From: Acidobacteriota bacterium
Lineage (GTDB): Bacteria; Acidobacteriota; Thermoanaerobaculia; UBA5066
Direction: 5' to 3'
Assembly (NCBI GenBank): GCA_008363385.1
Contig: RHKY01000026.1
Span: 1-59,852, forward strand
Length of the DNA: 59,852 nucleotides
The notes under the pieces were generated by a model. That model did no database searches. It saw only the letters and a list, made by a program, of their open reading frames with translations, and was not told the DNA's origin. The position numbers were made by a program, and so were the translations under genes. Of this stretch, positions 1 to 8,356 are shown piece after piece. How positions within the stretch are numbered: position 1 is the first letter of the stretch; each line of letters begins with the position of its first letter.

Positions 1-256
1 ACGGGGTGATGGCGAAGAAGGGGAGGGCGCCGGAAGGAAGGGCGTCGGGGGAGGCGCTTCCCGCGGCGGGGAGGATGGCCGCGTCCTCGCGGGCGCCACT
101 GTCGGGCGCGGACGGCAGCCAGAACGGAGGCGCCGCCCAGTTGCCGGGCGCGACGTCTCCCTGGACGGCGGGCGCCGGGAGCACGCTGATCGCGAGGAAG
201 AGGGCGAAGACGGGGACGAAGGAGCGGAGGGAGACGGGCAGCGAGCTCGAGGACAT
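1..256 (-). CDS. Surface/tail-fibre-type S74 protein, N-terminal part only (cut by window edge)
   Basis: This is the first 85 codons of a third paralogue of the genes at 1795-4359 and 4548-7217. The ATG at 256 is preceded by an AGGAGG ribosome-binding site. Residues 1 to about 32 look like a Sec signal peptide ending near LPAPAVQG. Then comes the family's WxAPPFWLP segment, and the segment PSGALPFFAI is reached at the window edge. The LVDTR module, repeats and S74 chaperone expected from the paralogues lie outside the window. The upstream DNA resembles that of the gene at 7217, so gene and leader appear to have been duplicated together. Confidence 0.8.
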   Translation of the reverse strand, partial: MSSSSLPVSLRSFVPVFALFLAISVLPAPAVQGDVAPGNWAAPPFWLPSAPDSGAREDAAILPAAGSASPDALPSGALPFFAITP

Positions 257-326
257 GGGTTCCTCCTCGCGTTGAAAAAGAGCAACTCCCCGCGGCAAAC
301 GAGGGACGACCGGAGCCGTCGAGAAA

Positions 327-332
327 ATGCTA
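327..332 (-). promoter_or_regulatory. Candidate -10 element, conserved between two paralogues
   Basis: TAGCAT on the minus strand lies about 70 bases before the partial gene's ATG. It sits in a block (about 297-345) that is repeated before the paralogue at 7217, where TAGCAT is also kept. No convincing -35 is visible. Confidence 0.35.
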
Positions 333-434
333 CGCGCGCTGTGGCCTGTCGGCGCCGAAATCAGGCGCCGCTGCGAGGGATTCGAGTGATTCGGGGCGCT
401 GCCGGAGTCCTGGCCGACCGGATTCTCACGGGCC

Positions 435-440
435 TAGACT
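435..440 (+). promoter_or_regulatory. Candidate -10 element TAGACT
   Basis: TAGACT is followed by a short leader carrying GGAGGA (450-455) before the ATG at 463. The hexamer recurs before other genes in the window. Confidence 0.45.
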
Positions 441-462
441 GACGTCGACGGAGGACGAGACC

Positions 463-1077
463 ATGCGCAGGGTCCTGCCGCTCGCCGTTCTCCTGTGGGG
501 ACTGTCCGCGGCGCCCGTGGCGCGGGCGCAGGACGAGATCGACGCGGGCGCCTTCGTCGGCGGCGCCGGGACCGTGGCGGGAGACGGCATCGACTCGCCG
601 GGGCTCTCCTTCGGCCTCGCGGGCCAGTACCGCCCCGGCGCTTCGGTCGTCGCTCCGGAGCTGAGGGTCGGGTTCCGCTCGTACGAGTCGACGGAGGGGG
701 GCGGGCCGCAGTACCGGGACTTCGATCACGACCAAGTCGTTCTCTCGTTCGGCGTCAGGCTCTTCGTCGCGCCCCGCTCGCGCCACTCCCTCTTCTTCTC
801 GATCGGCGGGATCGCCGCGCCGGGGAGGACGACGGTCACGCAGCACTTCCGTCCCTTCCCGCACCCGATCCCCGACGAGGTGACCGAGGAGTCCGGCGTG
901 GCGCTCGGTGGCTACGCCGGGGCCGGCCTCGACCTGCGGGTCTCCGACCGGGTCCTCGTCGTCCTCGACGTCCGGTTCGAGTACCAGGCGGGGGTCGAGA
1001 GCGGCGACCCGGACGCCGGGTTCCTGGGCGGGACGGTCGCGGTCGCCTACCGGTTCCCGGCGGGCTCGAGACGCTGA
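463..1077 (+). CDS. Small outer-membrane beta-barrel-like protein
   Basis: This 204-residue protein starts at an ATG with a good GGAGGA site. Residues 1-23 form a signal peptide (AxA-type site near ARAQ). The rest alternates polar and hydrophobic residues with glycine and aromatic positions, as in 8- to 10-stranded barrels, and the last strand ends in VAVAYRF close to the C terminus. It stands alone on the plus strand inside a minus-strand S74 locus. Its function is not recognisable beyond an outer-membrane location. Confidence 0.7.
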   Translation: MRRVLPLAVLLWGLSAAPVARAQDEIDAGAFVGGAGTVAGDGIDSPGLSFGLAGQYRPGASVVAPELRVGFRSYESTEGGGPQYRDFDHDQVVLSFGVRLFVAPRSRHSLFFSIGGIAAPGRTTVTQHFRPFPHPIPDEVTEESGVALGGYAGAGLDLRVSDRVLVVLDVRFEYQAGVESGDPDAGFLGGTVAVAYRFPAGSRR

Positions 1078-1182
1078 GCCGTCGGAGCCGCTCCCTTCCC
1101 CGACATCGACGCCCAGCCGGTGAGGAACGTCGAGGAGCTCCTCCGGCTGACCTGAGCCGGGCGCGGCCCGGGGGCCGCCCGC

Positions 1183-1785
1183 TCAGCGGGCCGGGCCGGT
1201 CCTCGGCTCCTGCAGCGCCCGGACGGCCGCCTCCAGCTCCTGGATGCGCGCCTCCTGACGCTTCACGAGCTCGAGCAGCAGCGCGTCGACGAGGTTGTAC
1301 TTCACCGTCTCCGGCTGGCCGTCCGCGCCGGCGACGACGAGCTCGGGCGCCACGTCGGCCACCTCCTCTGCGATGAGCCCGTACTGCTGCTCGCCGGAGG
1401 GGTCGCGTTCCTCGGTGTAGCGGAACGCGACGGGCCGCAGGCGCAGGAGGACGTCGGCGGTGGCGCTCACGTCGGCGACGTCCCGCTTGTACCGCCGCGA
1501 GGAGAGGGTCGTACCGAGCTTCCCCGACGAGCTGACGTAGACGGCCGTGCCGGAAGCCGCGGTGGCGCCGAAGACCCCGGCGAGGTAGGCCGCGGTCTGC
1601 GTCGAGCCGACCCGGATGGTGCCGCTCTCGCTGGCGACGCCGGCGTGTCCGACGTAGATGTTGGAGCTTCCCGAGGTGAGCGACAGGCCGGCCCCCTTCC
1701 CGACCGCGACGTTGCCCGTGCCGCCCGTCAGCGCCAGGAGCGCCCCCTGGCCGAGCGCTTCACGGTTCGTGCGCGTGGTTTCCAC
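1183..1785 (-). CDS. Orphan C-terminal S74 (intramolecular chaperone) cassette
   Basis: About 200 residues comprise only the end of a tail-fibre-type protein: one or two AVG-type repeats, a NIYVGHAG/TIRVG segment, and an S74 chaperone with SSRRYK as the likely Ser/Lys site, closing in a coiled coil. It begins a few codons after the TGA of the gene at 1795-4359 and in the same frame. The best start is a GTG at 1785 with no ribosome-binding site and no signal peptide. Its S74 type (SSRRYK, RPVAFRY) differs from the SDARLK type of the two complete paralogues, so it is not simply their lost end. It may be a displaced 3' module or a pseudogene. Confidence 0.55.
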   Translation of the reverse strand: METTRTNREALGQGALLALTGGTGNVAVGKGAGLSLTSGSSNIYVGHAGVASESGTIRVGSTQTAAYLAGVFGATAASGTAVYVSSSGKLGTTLSSRRYKRDVADVSATADVLLRLRPVAFRYTEERDPSGEQQYGLIAEEVADVAPELVVAGADGQPETVKYNLVDALLLELVKRQEARIQELEAAVRALQEPRTGPAR

Positions 1786-1794
1786 GCCGGTCGT

Positions 1795-4359
1795 TCAGGG
1801 ACGGATGTCCGGCGTCGGGCCGCCGGCGAGCTGACGCTCGAGGGCCTTCAGGCGCTCGAGGAGGTCCCGGAGGAGACCGCCCTGGGCCTCGAAGCGGCGT
1901 TCCTGCTCCCGGATCTGCTCCTGCTGCCGCTTGGCCACCTCGACCAGGAACGCGGTCAGCCTCGGATAGTCGAGGGAGCGGAGACCCTCGGCGTCCGCCG
2001 TCACGACCCAGGGGAGGACCTCCTCGACCTCCTGCGCGATCAGCCCGATCTCGCGCCGGTCTCCGAGGTCGCGGGCGCGCTCCTGCTCCGGGTCCCACCG
2101 GAACGTGACGCCGCGGAGGCCCTCGAGCGCCGCCAGGACGTCCACGTCCTCGCGGAGGTCCCGGACGTCCGTCTTCAGGCGCGCATCCGAGGAGCAGCTG
2201 GCGAGCACGCCGTTGGCGTCCCGGCAGACGCTCGTCGAGCCGGTGTTGAACGTGCGGACCCGGAGGGTGCCGTTGACGTCCAGCGTGTCGGTAGCGGCGG
2301 TGTTGTTCACGGCCACCCGGTTCGCCACGAAGTCGCCCCAGATCAGGGTCTTGGAATCGCTGTTGGCGATGTGGAGCTTGTGGCTCCCCGTCTCGTTGTA
2401 CCCGGCCCGGTAGCCGAGGGCGACGTTGGCGGTGCCCGTCTGGTTGAGGAAGAGGCTCTCCGCGCCCACGGCAGTGTTGTAGCTCGCCGACGTGCCCCCG
2501 AGGCTCCCGGACCCCACGGCGGTGTTGCCAGACCCGGCGACGTTGCCGGCGAGGCTCGACTCGCCGAGCGCCGTGTTGTCACCTCCCGAGGTGTTCGCGA
2601 CGAGGGCCGACCGGCCGACCGCCGTGTTGTCGCGGCCGGTGGTGTTCGCCTCCAGCACCGACGCGCCGACGCCGGTGTTCCGGATTCCCGTGCTGGTCGT
2701 CGTCGGCTGGTTCGCCCGCAGCGCCTGGAACCCGACGGCGGTGTTGTCCGCGGTCCACTTGACGTCTCCGTTCGAGAACGACTGCAGCAAGAGGGCCGCG
2801 GTCCCCAGGGCCGTGTTCCTCCCGGCTGTGGTGTTGGAGCCGAGGGCCCACGCGCCGACCGCGACGTTCAAGTCGCCGATCTCGTTGTCCCGCATCGCGT
2901 CGACGCCGACCGCCGTGTTCCAGGAGGCCGTCGTGTTGTAGGCCATCGCGGAGGTCCCGATGGCCGTGTTGGACGAGCCCGTCGTGTTGGCGCGCAGGCT
3001 GTTGTAGCCCACGGCGACGTTCTTCTCGCCGTTCGAGGCGTTCGTCGGCTGGTTCGACTGCAGGGCCTGCTGCCCGACGGCCGTGTTGTAGGAGTAGTAG
3101 ACGGCGTCGCCGTTCGCGAACGACTGCACCTGCAGCGCTGCGAAGCCGACGGCCGTGTTGCCGCTCGACGTGGTGTTGTCCCGGAGGCTGGAGGCGCCGA
3201 CGGCGGTGTTGTACGTCGCCGACGTGTTCGCCGCCAGGGACTCGAAGCCGAAGGCGGTGTTCGCGGAGCCGGTCGTGAGGCCCCTCAGCGCGGACGTACC
3301 GAAGGCGGTGCTCATCTGTGCCGTGCTCGAGGCACCGCCAGCTTCCGGGCCGAGGAAGAGGTTCGTCGTCTCCGAGCCGGTCCAGTGCAGGAGCCGGACG
3401 CCGCCTGCCGACAGGAGGTACGGGCTCCCCGCGAGGTCGATCGTACCGGCCCCGAAGCCGCCGGCGGCGTTGCGCGCCACGAGCGTGCTCGCCGTGTTGG
3501 ACGAGGTCCCGTTCGTGCCGATCGCCAGCGTGCCGCTTCCGGCCGAGACCGTGGCCCCGTGCGAGGCCACGACGTCGACGGCGCCGGTCAGCCCCTCGAC
3601 GCTGGAGACGAGCGGGCCGGCGGCCAGGGTAAAGGTCTGTCCGGAAGGCGTGATCGTGACGTTCGAGCCCTGGGCGAGGGTGACGGCGCCGGTGAGGGTG
3701 GTGGCGCCGGAGGTCAGGGAGGTGACGGCGGAGAGGGGGGCGTAGTAACCGTTGACGTCGAGGATGAGGTGGGCGCCGGCGGCGACGAGGACGTCGATGG
3801 CGCCCCCGGTACCTGCGGGGACGACGGCGGCGTTGATGAAGAGCTGTCCGCCGCTGAAGTTGAGGGTTGAGACGGTGGGCATCTCGGAGCCGGTGGGCCA
3901 GGCGGTCAGGAAGGCGTTCTGGTAGACGCCGGGCTCGCCGAGGACGGTGAAGTTGAGGGAGTAGGCGGCGGCGTTGGAAGGGATGCCGGGACAGGGGCCT
4001 GCGGGGATGGCGAAGGTGCGGGCGGTGCTGGCGATCAGGGCGGGGGGGCCCCAGTCGCCGACCCAGGGGGAGCCGGCGCCGCGCGTGTCGACGAGGCGGC
4101 AGGGGGCGATGGCGAAGAAGGGGAGGGCGCCGGAGGGGAGGGCACCGGGAGAGGCGGGGCTGGCGACGCCCGAGCGGGCGCCGGGAGCGGGGGCGCCGTC
4201 GGAAGTCGAGTCCGGTCCGGCCGTCGCGGGGAGCCAGTACGGCGGCGCCGGCCAGCTCGCGAGTCCGGCGTCGTCGCCGGCGACGAGGGAGGGAGCGGCA
4301 AGGAGGACGAGGACGACGAGGCCGAGCCGGGCGACGACGGTGAGACGGTTCCAGGACAT
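1795..4359 (-). CDS. Secreted S74 tail-fibre-domain protein with NTAVG repeats
   Basis: This 854-residue protein starts at the ATG at 4359, which has GGAGGG upstream; longer readings toward 5529 run antisense through a paralogue. Residues 1-27 are a signal peptide. A beta module beginning CRLVDTRG and ending DVNGYY covers about 85-230. A long series of NTAVGxxAL-type repeats follows, as in beta-helical fibre shafts. The C terminus has SDARLK (Ser724, Lys729), matching the autocleaving S74 chaperone of phage tail spikes, then a coiled coil. In known S74 proteins this chaperone trimerises the fibre and cuts itself off. A surface-fibre role here is inference; no phage structural genes are nearby. 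Confidence 0.85.
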   Translation of the reverse strand: MSWNRLTVVARLGLVVLVLLAAPSLVAGDDAGLASWPAPPYWLPATAGPDSTSDGAPAPGARSGVASPASPGALPSGALPFFAIAPCRLVDTRGAGSPWVGDWGPPALIASTARTFAIPAGPCPGIPSNAAAYSLNFTVLGEPGVYQNAFLTAWPTGSEMPTVSTLNFSGGQLFINAAVVPAGTGGAIDVLVAAGAHLILDVNGYYAPLSAVTSLTSGATTLTGAVTLAQGSNVTITPSGQTFTLAAGPLVSSVEGLTGAVDVVASHGATVSAGSGTLAIGTNGTSSNTASTLVARNAAGGFGAGTIDLAGSPYLLSAGGVRLLHWTGSETTNLFLGPEAGGASSTAQMSTAFGTSALRGLTTGSANTAFGFESLAANTSATYNTAVGASSLRDNTTSSGNTAVGFAALQVQSFANGDAVYYSYNTAVGQQALQSNQPTNASNGEKNVAVGYNSLRANTTGSSNTAIGTSAMAYNTTASWNTAVGVDAMRDNEIGDLNVAVGAWALGSNTTAGRNTALGTAALLLQSFSNGDVKWTADNTAVGFQALRANQPTTTSTGIRNTGVGASVLEANTTGRDNTAVGRSALVANTSGGDNTALGESSLAGNVAGSGNTAVGSGSLGGTSASYNTAVGAESLFLNQTGTANVALGYRAGYNETGSHKLHIANSDSKTLIWGDFVANRVAVNNTAATDTLDVNGTLRVRTFNTGSTSVCRDANGVLASCSSDARLKTDVRDLREDVDVLAALEGLRGVTFRWDPEQERARDLGDRREIGLIAQEVEEVLPWVVTADAEGLRSLDYPRLTAFLVEVAKRQQEQIREQERRFEAQGGLLRDLLERLKALERQLAGGPTPDIRP

Positions 4360-4508
4360 CGCGAGTCCCTCCACACGCTCGGAAAGATCGAGTGCCCGCT
4401 GCCGGATGGGCCGAAGGAGTCGAAGAGAACCCTCGGAAGGCATCTTACCCGCGCAGCCGCCTGCCCGCGCCGGGCTCAGATCGGCCGCTCTGCGCGGTTC
4501 GTACGGTT

Positions 4509-4530
4509 CGAGCGGCTCTGCGACCGCTCG
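4509..4530. other. Hairpin between two S74 paralogues
   Basis: CGAGCGG and CCGCTCG form a 7-base-pair stem 18 bases beyond the stop of the gene at 4548. There is no T tract, so a terminator role is only possible. Confidence 0.3.
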
Positions 4531-4547
4531 CCGCTCGAGCGTTTCCG

Positions 4548-7217
4548 CTATCTCTCTGTTCCGCGCTCCTTCAGGAGGACGGAGACCGCGCGGCGCAGCT
4601 CCTCGATCTCGGCCTGCTGGCGCTCCAGCCGCCCCTGCTGCGCCTTGGCCACCTCGACGAGGAAGGCGGTCAGCTTGGCGTAGTCGAGGGACTTGTAGCC
4701 GTCCGGCGCGGTGGCGACGATCTGGGGGAGGACGCTCTCCACCTCCTGCGCCAGGAGGCCGATCTGGCGGGCCTCGCCGAGGTCGCGGGCCCGCTCCTGC
4801 GCGAGGTCCCAGTCGAAGGCCACGCCGTGGATGCGATCCAGGGCCGAGAGGACGTCCACCTCCTCGCCGAGCGGGACCACGTCCCTCTTCAGCCGCGCGT
4901 CGGAAGTGCAGGTGCCGAGGACGCCGGTGGCGCTGAAGCAGACGGTGGTCGCGGCGGATGCCGACGCGATCGTCCGGCTCCGGACCTGGCCGTTGACGTC
5001 GAGGGCGACGCTCGGGTCCGTGGCGGCGATGGCGACGCGTCCGGTGTCGAACTGCCCGTAGACGAGGGTCCCGAGGCTGGTCCCGATGTGGAGGCGGTTG
5101 GACGCGGTCTCGGAGTACCCGGCCCGGTAGCCGATCGCGACGTTCCCGCTTCCGGTCTGGTTCGAGGAGAGCGCCTCGCTCCCGACCGCGACGTTCGTCG
5201 ACCCGGAAGTGACCGCGGTGCCGGCCAGGTCCCCGACGGCGACGTTGTCGTGCCCCGAGGAGCTGTTGTAGAGGGCGCTGCGTCCCACGGCGACGTTCCA
5301 GCTCACCGTCCCGCTCGTGTAGAGGGCGCCGTTTCCGACGGCGACGTTGGAGTTCCCCGAGGTGTTGGTGAAGAGGGCGCCACGGCCCACCGCGACGTTG
5401 GAGAGGCCGGTCGAGTTGGACGTGAGGGCCCGGGCGCCGACGGCCGTGTTCTGGTAGCCGTTCGTGGAGAGAGTCGGCTTGTTCCAGTAGAGCGCCTCGA
5501 ACCCGACGGCCGTGTTCTCCGAGCTCCACGCGGTCCCGCCGTTGGAATAGTCCTGGGCGCCGAGGGCGAAGTCCCCGACGGCCACGTTCGCCCCGGCCGT
5601 GGTGTTGTTCACGAGCGCGCGGGCACCGAGGGCCACGTTCGACTCCGCGGTCGTGGAGGAGGAGAGCGCCTGCGCGCCGACGGCGACGTTGTGCGAGCCC
5701 GTGGCGTTGACCTGCAGGGCTCCGGCGCCGACCGCCGTGTTCTGGATGCCGGTGGCGGTCGACGTGGGGGCGTTCGACGTCAGGGCGTTCCAGCCGACGG
5801 CGGTGTTGTCCGAGGTCCAGGCCACCCCGCCGTTGCCGAACGACTGCAGGGCGAGCGCGCCGGCACCGACGGCGACGTTGCCTTCCGCCGTCGTGTTCAT
5901 CAGAAGGGCGCTCAGTCCGACGGCCACGTTCGCGCTCGCCACGGTGTTGTCGGCCAGGGCGCCGTATCCGACGGCGACGTTGTTGGAGCCGGTCGAGAGC
6001 GACTGGAGGGAGCCCATGCCCACCGACGTGTTCCCCGAGCCCGTCGTGACCTGTCCCTGGCTGCTCATCCCCACGGCGGTGTTCATGTCTCCCGTCGCAG
6101 TGGTGCTTCCTGCACCCGTGCCGAGGAACGTGCCGTTCGTCCCCAGCCCATGGAGGAAGCGAATGCCGCCGAGGAAGAGCTGTCCGGCGGAGGCAGTGGT
6201 GGCCGGGAGCGTGAGGATCGAGCCGACGTTCAGCTGCCCGTAGGTCCCGATGGTGCCCCCGTCGTTCGTGAGGGCGGCGCTGGGGACCCAGGCGGTCCCG
6301 TTGTGCCGGAGCGTGTAGCCTGCCGAGCCGGCCGGGAGCAGCCCTCCTCCCGTGACGCCGATCGTGAGGGTCTGTGCGGAGGGAGTGATGAGGATGTTCG
6401 CGCCCTGCGCCAGCGTGACCGCCCCCGTGAGCGAGTTGAGGGAGCTGACCCCGCCTCCGCCGGTCGCGGCGATCGTGAAGGTCTGGCCCGCTGGGGTGAT
6501 GGTCACGTTCGAGCCCTGGGCCAGCGTGACGGCGCCGGTGAGGGTCGTGGCGCCGGTCGTGAGCGAGGTGACTGCGCTGAGCGGCGCGTAGTAGCCGTTG
6601 ACGTCGAGGATGAGGTGGGCGCCGGCGGCCGTGAGGACGTCGATGGATCCCGAGGTGCCGGCGGGGACGACGGCGGCGTTGATGAAGAGCTGTCCGCCGC
6701 TGAAGTTGAGGGTGGAGACGGTGGGCTGAGCGGAGCCGGTGGGCCAGGCGGTCAGGAAGGCGTTCTGGTAGACGCCGGGCTCGCCGAGGACGGTGAAGTT
6801 GAGGGAGTAGGCGGCGGCGCTGGCGGGGATGCCGGGGCAGGGGCCGGCGGGGACGGCGAAGGAGCGGGCGGTGCCGGCGATCAGCGCGGGGGGCCCCCAG
6901 TCTCCGACCCAGGGGGAGCCGGCACCGCGGGTGTCGACGAGGCGGCAGGGGGCGATGGCGAAGAAGGGGAGGGCGCCCGAGGGGAGGGCACCGGGAGAGG
7001 CAGGGTTCGCTTCGCCCTCGCGGGCGCCGCGCACGGGGGTCGCATCGATGGCGGAGTCCGGGACGGGGCTTTCGGGGAGCCAGTACGGCGGCGACGGCCA
7101 GTTCGCGGGCGCGACGTCTTCCCCGACGGCGAGCGCGGGGAGCGCGGTGAAGGCGAGGAAGAGGACGGCGGCGGGAACGAAGGCGCGCACGAAGGCAGGA
7201 CGGGCGTTCGAGGACAT
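4548..7217 (-). CDS. Secreted S74 tail-fibre-domain protein with NTAVG repeats
   Basis: This 889-residue paralogue of the gene at 1795-4359 starts at the ATG at 7217, with AGGAGG upstream. It has a signal peptide (cleavage near ALAVG), the CRLVDTR...DVNGYY module, then two short Thr/Ala-rich repeats (VTLAQGxNxxITP). About 400 residues of AVGxxAL repeats follow, then an S74 domain with SDARLK (Ser772, Lys777) and a coiled-coil tail. DNA encoding the LVDTR module is almost identical to the neighbouring gene, including silent sites, while signal peptide and repeats differ. That mosaic suggests recombination or gene conversion within the locus. Confidence 0.85.
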   Translation of the reverse strand: MSSNARPAFVRAFVPAAVLFLAFTALPALAVGEDVAPANWPSPPYWLPESPVPDSAIDATPVRGAREGEANPASPGALPSGALPFFAIAPCRLVDTRGAGSPWVGDWGPPALIAGTARSFAVPAGPCPGIPASAAAYSLNFTVLGEPGVYQNAFLTAWPTGSAQPTVSTLNFSGGQLFINAAVVPAGTSGSIDVLTAAGAHLILDVNGYYAPLSAVTSLTTGATTLTGAVTLAQGSNVTITPAGQTFTIAATGGGGVSSLNSLTGAVTLAQGANILITPSAQTLTIGVTGGGLLPAGSAGYTLRHNGTAWVPSAALTNDGGTIGTYGQLNVGSILTLPATTASAGQLFLGGIRFLHGLGTNGTFLGTGAGSTTATGDMNTAVGMSSQGQVTTGSGNTSVGMGSLQSLSTGSNNVAVGYGALADNTVASANVAVGLSALLMNTTAEGNVAVGAGALALQSFGNGGVAWTSDNTAVGWNALTSNAPTSTATGIQNTAVGAGALQVNATGSHNVAVGAQALSSSTTAESNVALGARALVNNTTAGANVAVGDFALGAQDYSNGGTAWSSENTAVGFEALYWNKPTLSTNGYQNTAVGARALTSNSTGLSNVAVGRGALFTNTSGNSNVAVGNGALYTSGTVSWNVAVGRSALYNSSSGHDNVAVGDLAGTAVTSGSTNVAVGSEALSSNQTGSGNVAIGYRAGYSETASNRLHIGTSLGTLVYGQFDTGRVAIAATDPSVALDVNGQVRSRTIASASAATTVCFSATGVLGTCTSDARLKRDVVPLGEEVDVLSALDRIHGVAFDWDLAQERARDLGEARQIGLLAQEVESVLPQIVATAPDGYKSLDYAKLTAFLVEVAKAQQGRLERQQAEIEELRRAVSVLLKERGTER

Positions 7218-7287
7218 GGATCCCTCCTCGCGTCGAGAAAGACCGATCACCGGCGGCCGACGGGGGACGACGGGAGCCGTTGAGGGA

Positions 7288-7293
7288 ATGCTA
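7288..7293 (-). promoter_or_regulatory. Candidate -10 element, second copy of the paralogue leader
   Basis: TAGCAT lies at the matching place, about 70 bases before the ATG at 7217, within a leader block resembling the one before the partial gene at the left edge. Confidence 0.35.
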
Positions 7294-7396
7294 CGCGCGC
7301 GTCGACCTGCCGGCGCCGGAAACACGGGTGGTCGTGGGGGATTCGGGCGATTCGGGTCGAATCCGGGGTGTGCTTCGGCCGGAGACGGTCCCGCGC

Positions 7397-8329
7397 CTAT
7401 CGCTGGCCGGCGGGCCCGCCCGCGAGCGAGAGCGGCACGTCCCCGGGGACCTCGACGACGCGCCACAGCCCGTCGGCCCCGCGCGAGACCGTCACCTCGA
7501 CGGGCCCGACGAGGACGGCGACGTTGGGGAGGTTCGGGAGCCGGGTCTTCGGCGCCGGGACCCCTCCGGCCGGGCGGTCCTTCTCCGACCCGAGCGTGCC
7601 GGCCACGACCCCGCCGTAGCGGACGCGGATCGTGCCGTCGCGGACGGCGGTCGACTCGACCCGGACGTCGTCCCACTCGAGGTTGCGGACCCTCAGGGCC
7701 CTCATCCCGTTCCTGGCGCTCCGGTGGAGCGCCCGGGCGCGGGCCAGGCGCTCGCCGAGCGGCTCGGCCAGGAACCACCGGTACCTCTCGCGCCCCAGGA
7801 AGTTGCGCGGGCTGTCGGCCACGGCGCGGAGGAAGTCCCGGCCCGCGAACATCCGGTTCGTCTCCTTCATCCGCGAGAGGGCGTCCGTGCGGTAGTCCAT
7901 CGGGAGCGCGACCTGGACGATCAGGAAGGCCAGCGTCACGCCGATGACCACCGGCGCCGTCAGGACGTGGAGGAGCGGGAAGACGAGCCAGACGAGTCCG
8001 AGGGCGACGAGGCTCCCGAACCACCCCCAGAAGCCCTCCGGCGGGCTGGAGACGAGGAACCCGACGGCGAACGCGAGGTAGAGGAGCGTGTAGACCGGCG
8101 CGAACTGGAGCGGGTTCACGCGCGCGGTGAGGACGAGGAGCGAGAGGAGCGGGAGGTCGATCGCGAAGAGGAGGGCCGCCTCGCCGGGGGTGTACCGGAG
8201 GTGGAAGAGCTTCCAGCCGTTCACGGCGAGCGACAGGAGGAGGGCGAGGGCGAGCGTGGAGGCGAGGGGGAGGGCCGGGGCGGAGGCGTCGCCGGGCCCG
8301 GGGCGGAAGAGGAAGTGCCAGGGGTTCAC
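7397..8329 (-). CDS. Unknown membrane protein with C-terminal soluble domain
   Basis: This 310-residue protein begins MNPWHF with GGAGGG upstream. Its N-terminal half holds about five hydrophobic segments (roughly residues 22-45, 52-70, 78-96, 103-125 and 127-143). The rest is charged and probably soluble, with beta-type stretches around 215-300. It follows purC by 27 bases on the same strand, so the two are probably co-transcribed. I do not recognise the family. Confidence 0.65.
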   Translation of the reverse strand: MNPWHFLFRPGPGDASAPALPLASTLALALLLSLAVNGWKLFHLRYTPGEAALLFAIDLPLLSLLVLTARVNPLQFAPVYTLLYLAFAVGFLVSSPPEGFWGWFGSLVALGLVWLVFPLLHVLTAPVVIGVTLAFLIVQVALPMDYRTDALSRMKETNRMFAGRDFLRAVADSPRNFLGRERYRWFLAEPLGERLARARALHRSARNGMRALRVRNLEWDDVRVESTAVRDGTIRVRYGGVVAGTLGSEKDRPAGGVPAPKTRLPNLPNVAVLVGPVEVTVSRGADGLWRVVEVPGDVPLSLAGGPAGQR

Positions 8330-8356
8330 GGCGGAGCCCTCCTTCGAGCGGCGGGC

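Noticed and set aside
2400-3300. Regular repeats that could suggest a CRISPR array
   Set aside because: The repeated GCCGTGTTG-type units are codons of the NTAVG protein repeats, with variable spacing and no spacer-like unique segments.
1645-3870. Long open frame of about 740 codons on the plus strand
   Set aside because: It is antisense to the S74 gene, rich in Arg/Gly/Ala, without a signal or known domain; GC-rich repeats keep the opposite frame open by chance.
4392-7283. Long plus-strand open frame opposite the second S74 gene
   Set aside because: Antisense low-complexity translation of the repeat region; the minus strand has the signal peptide, ribosome-binding site and known domains.
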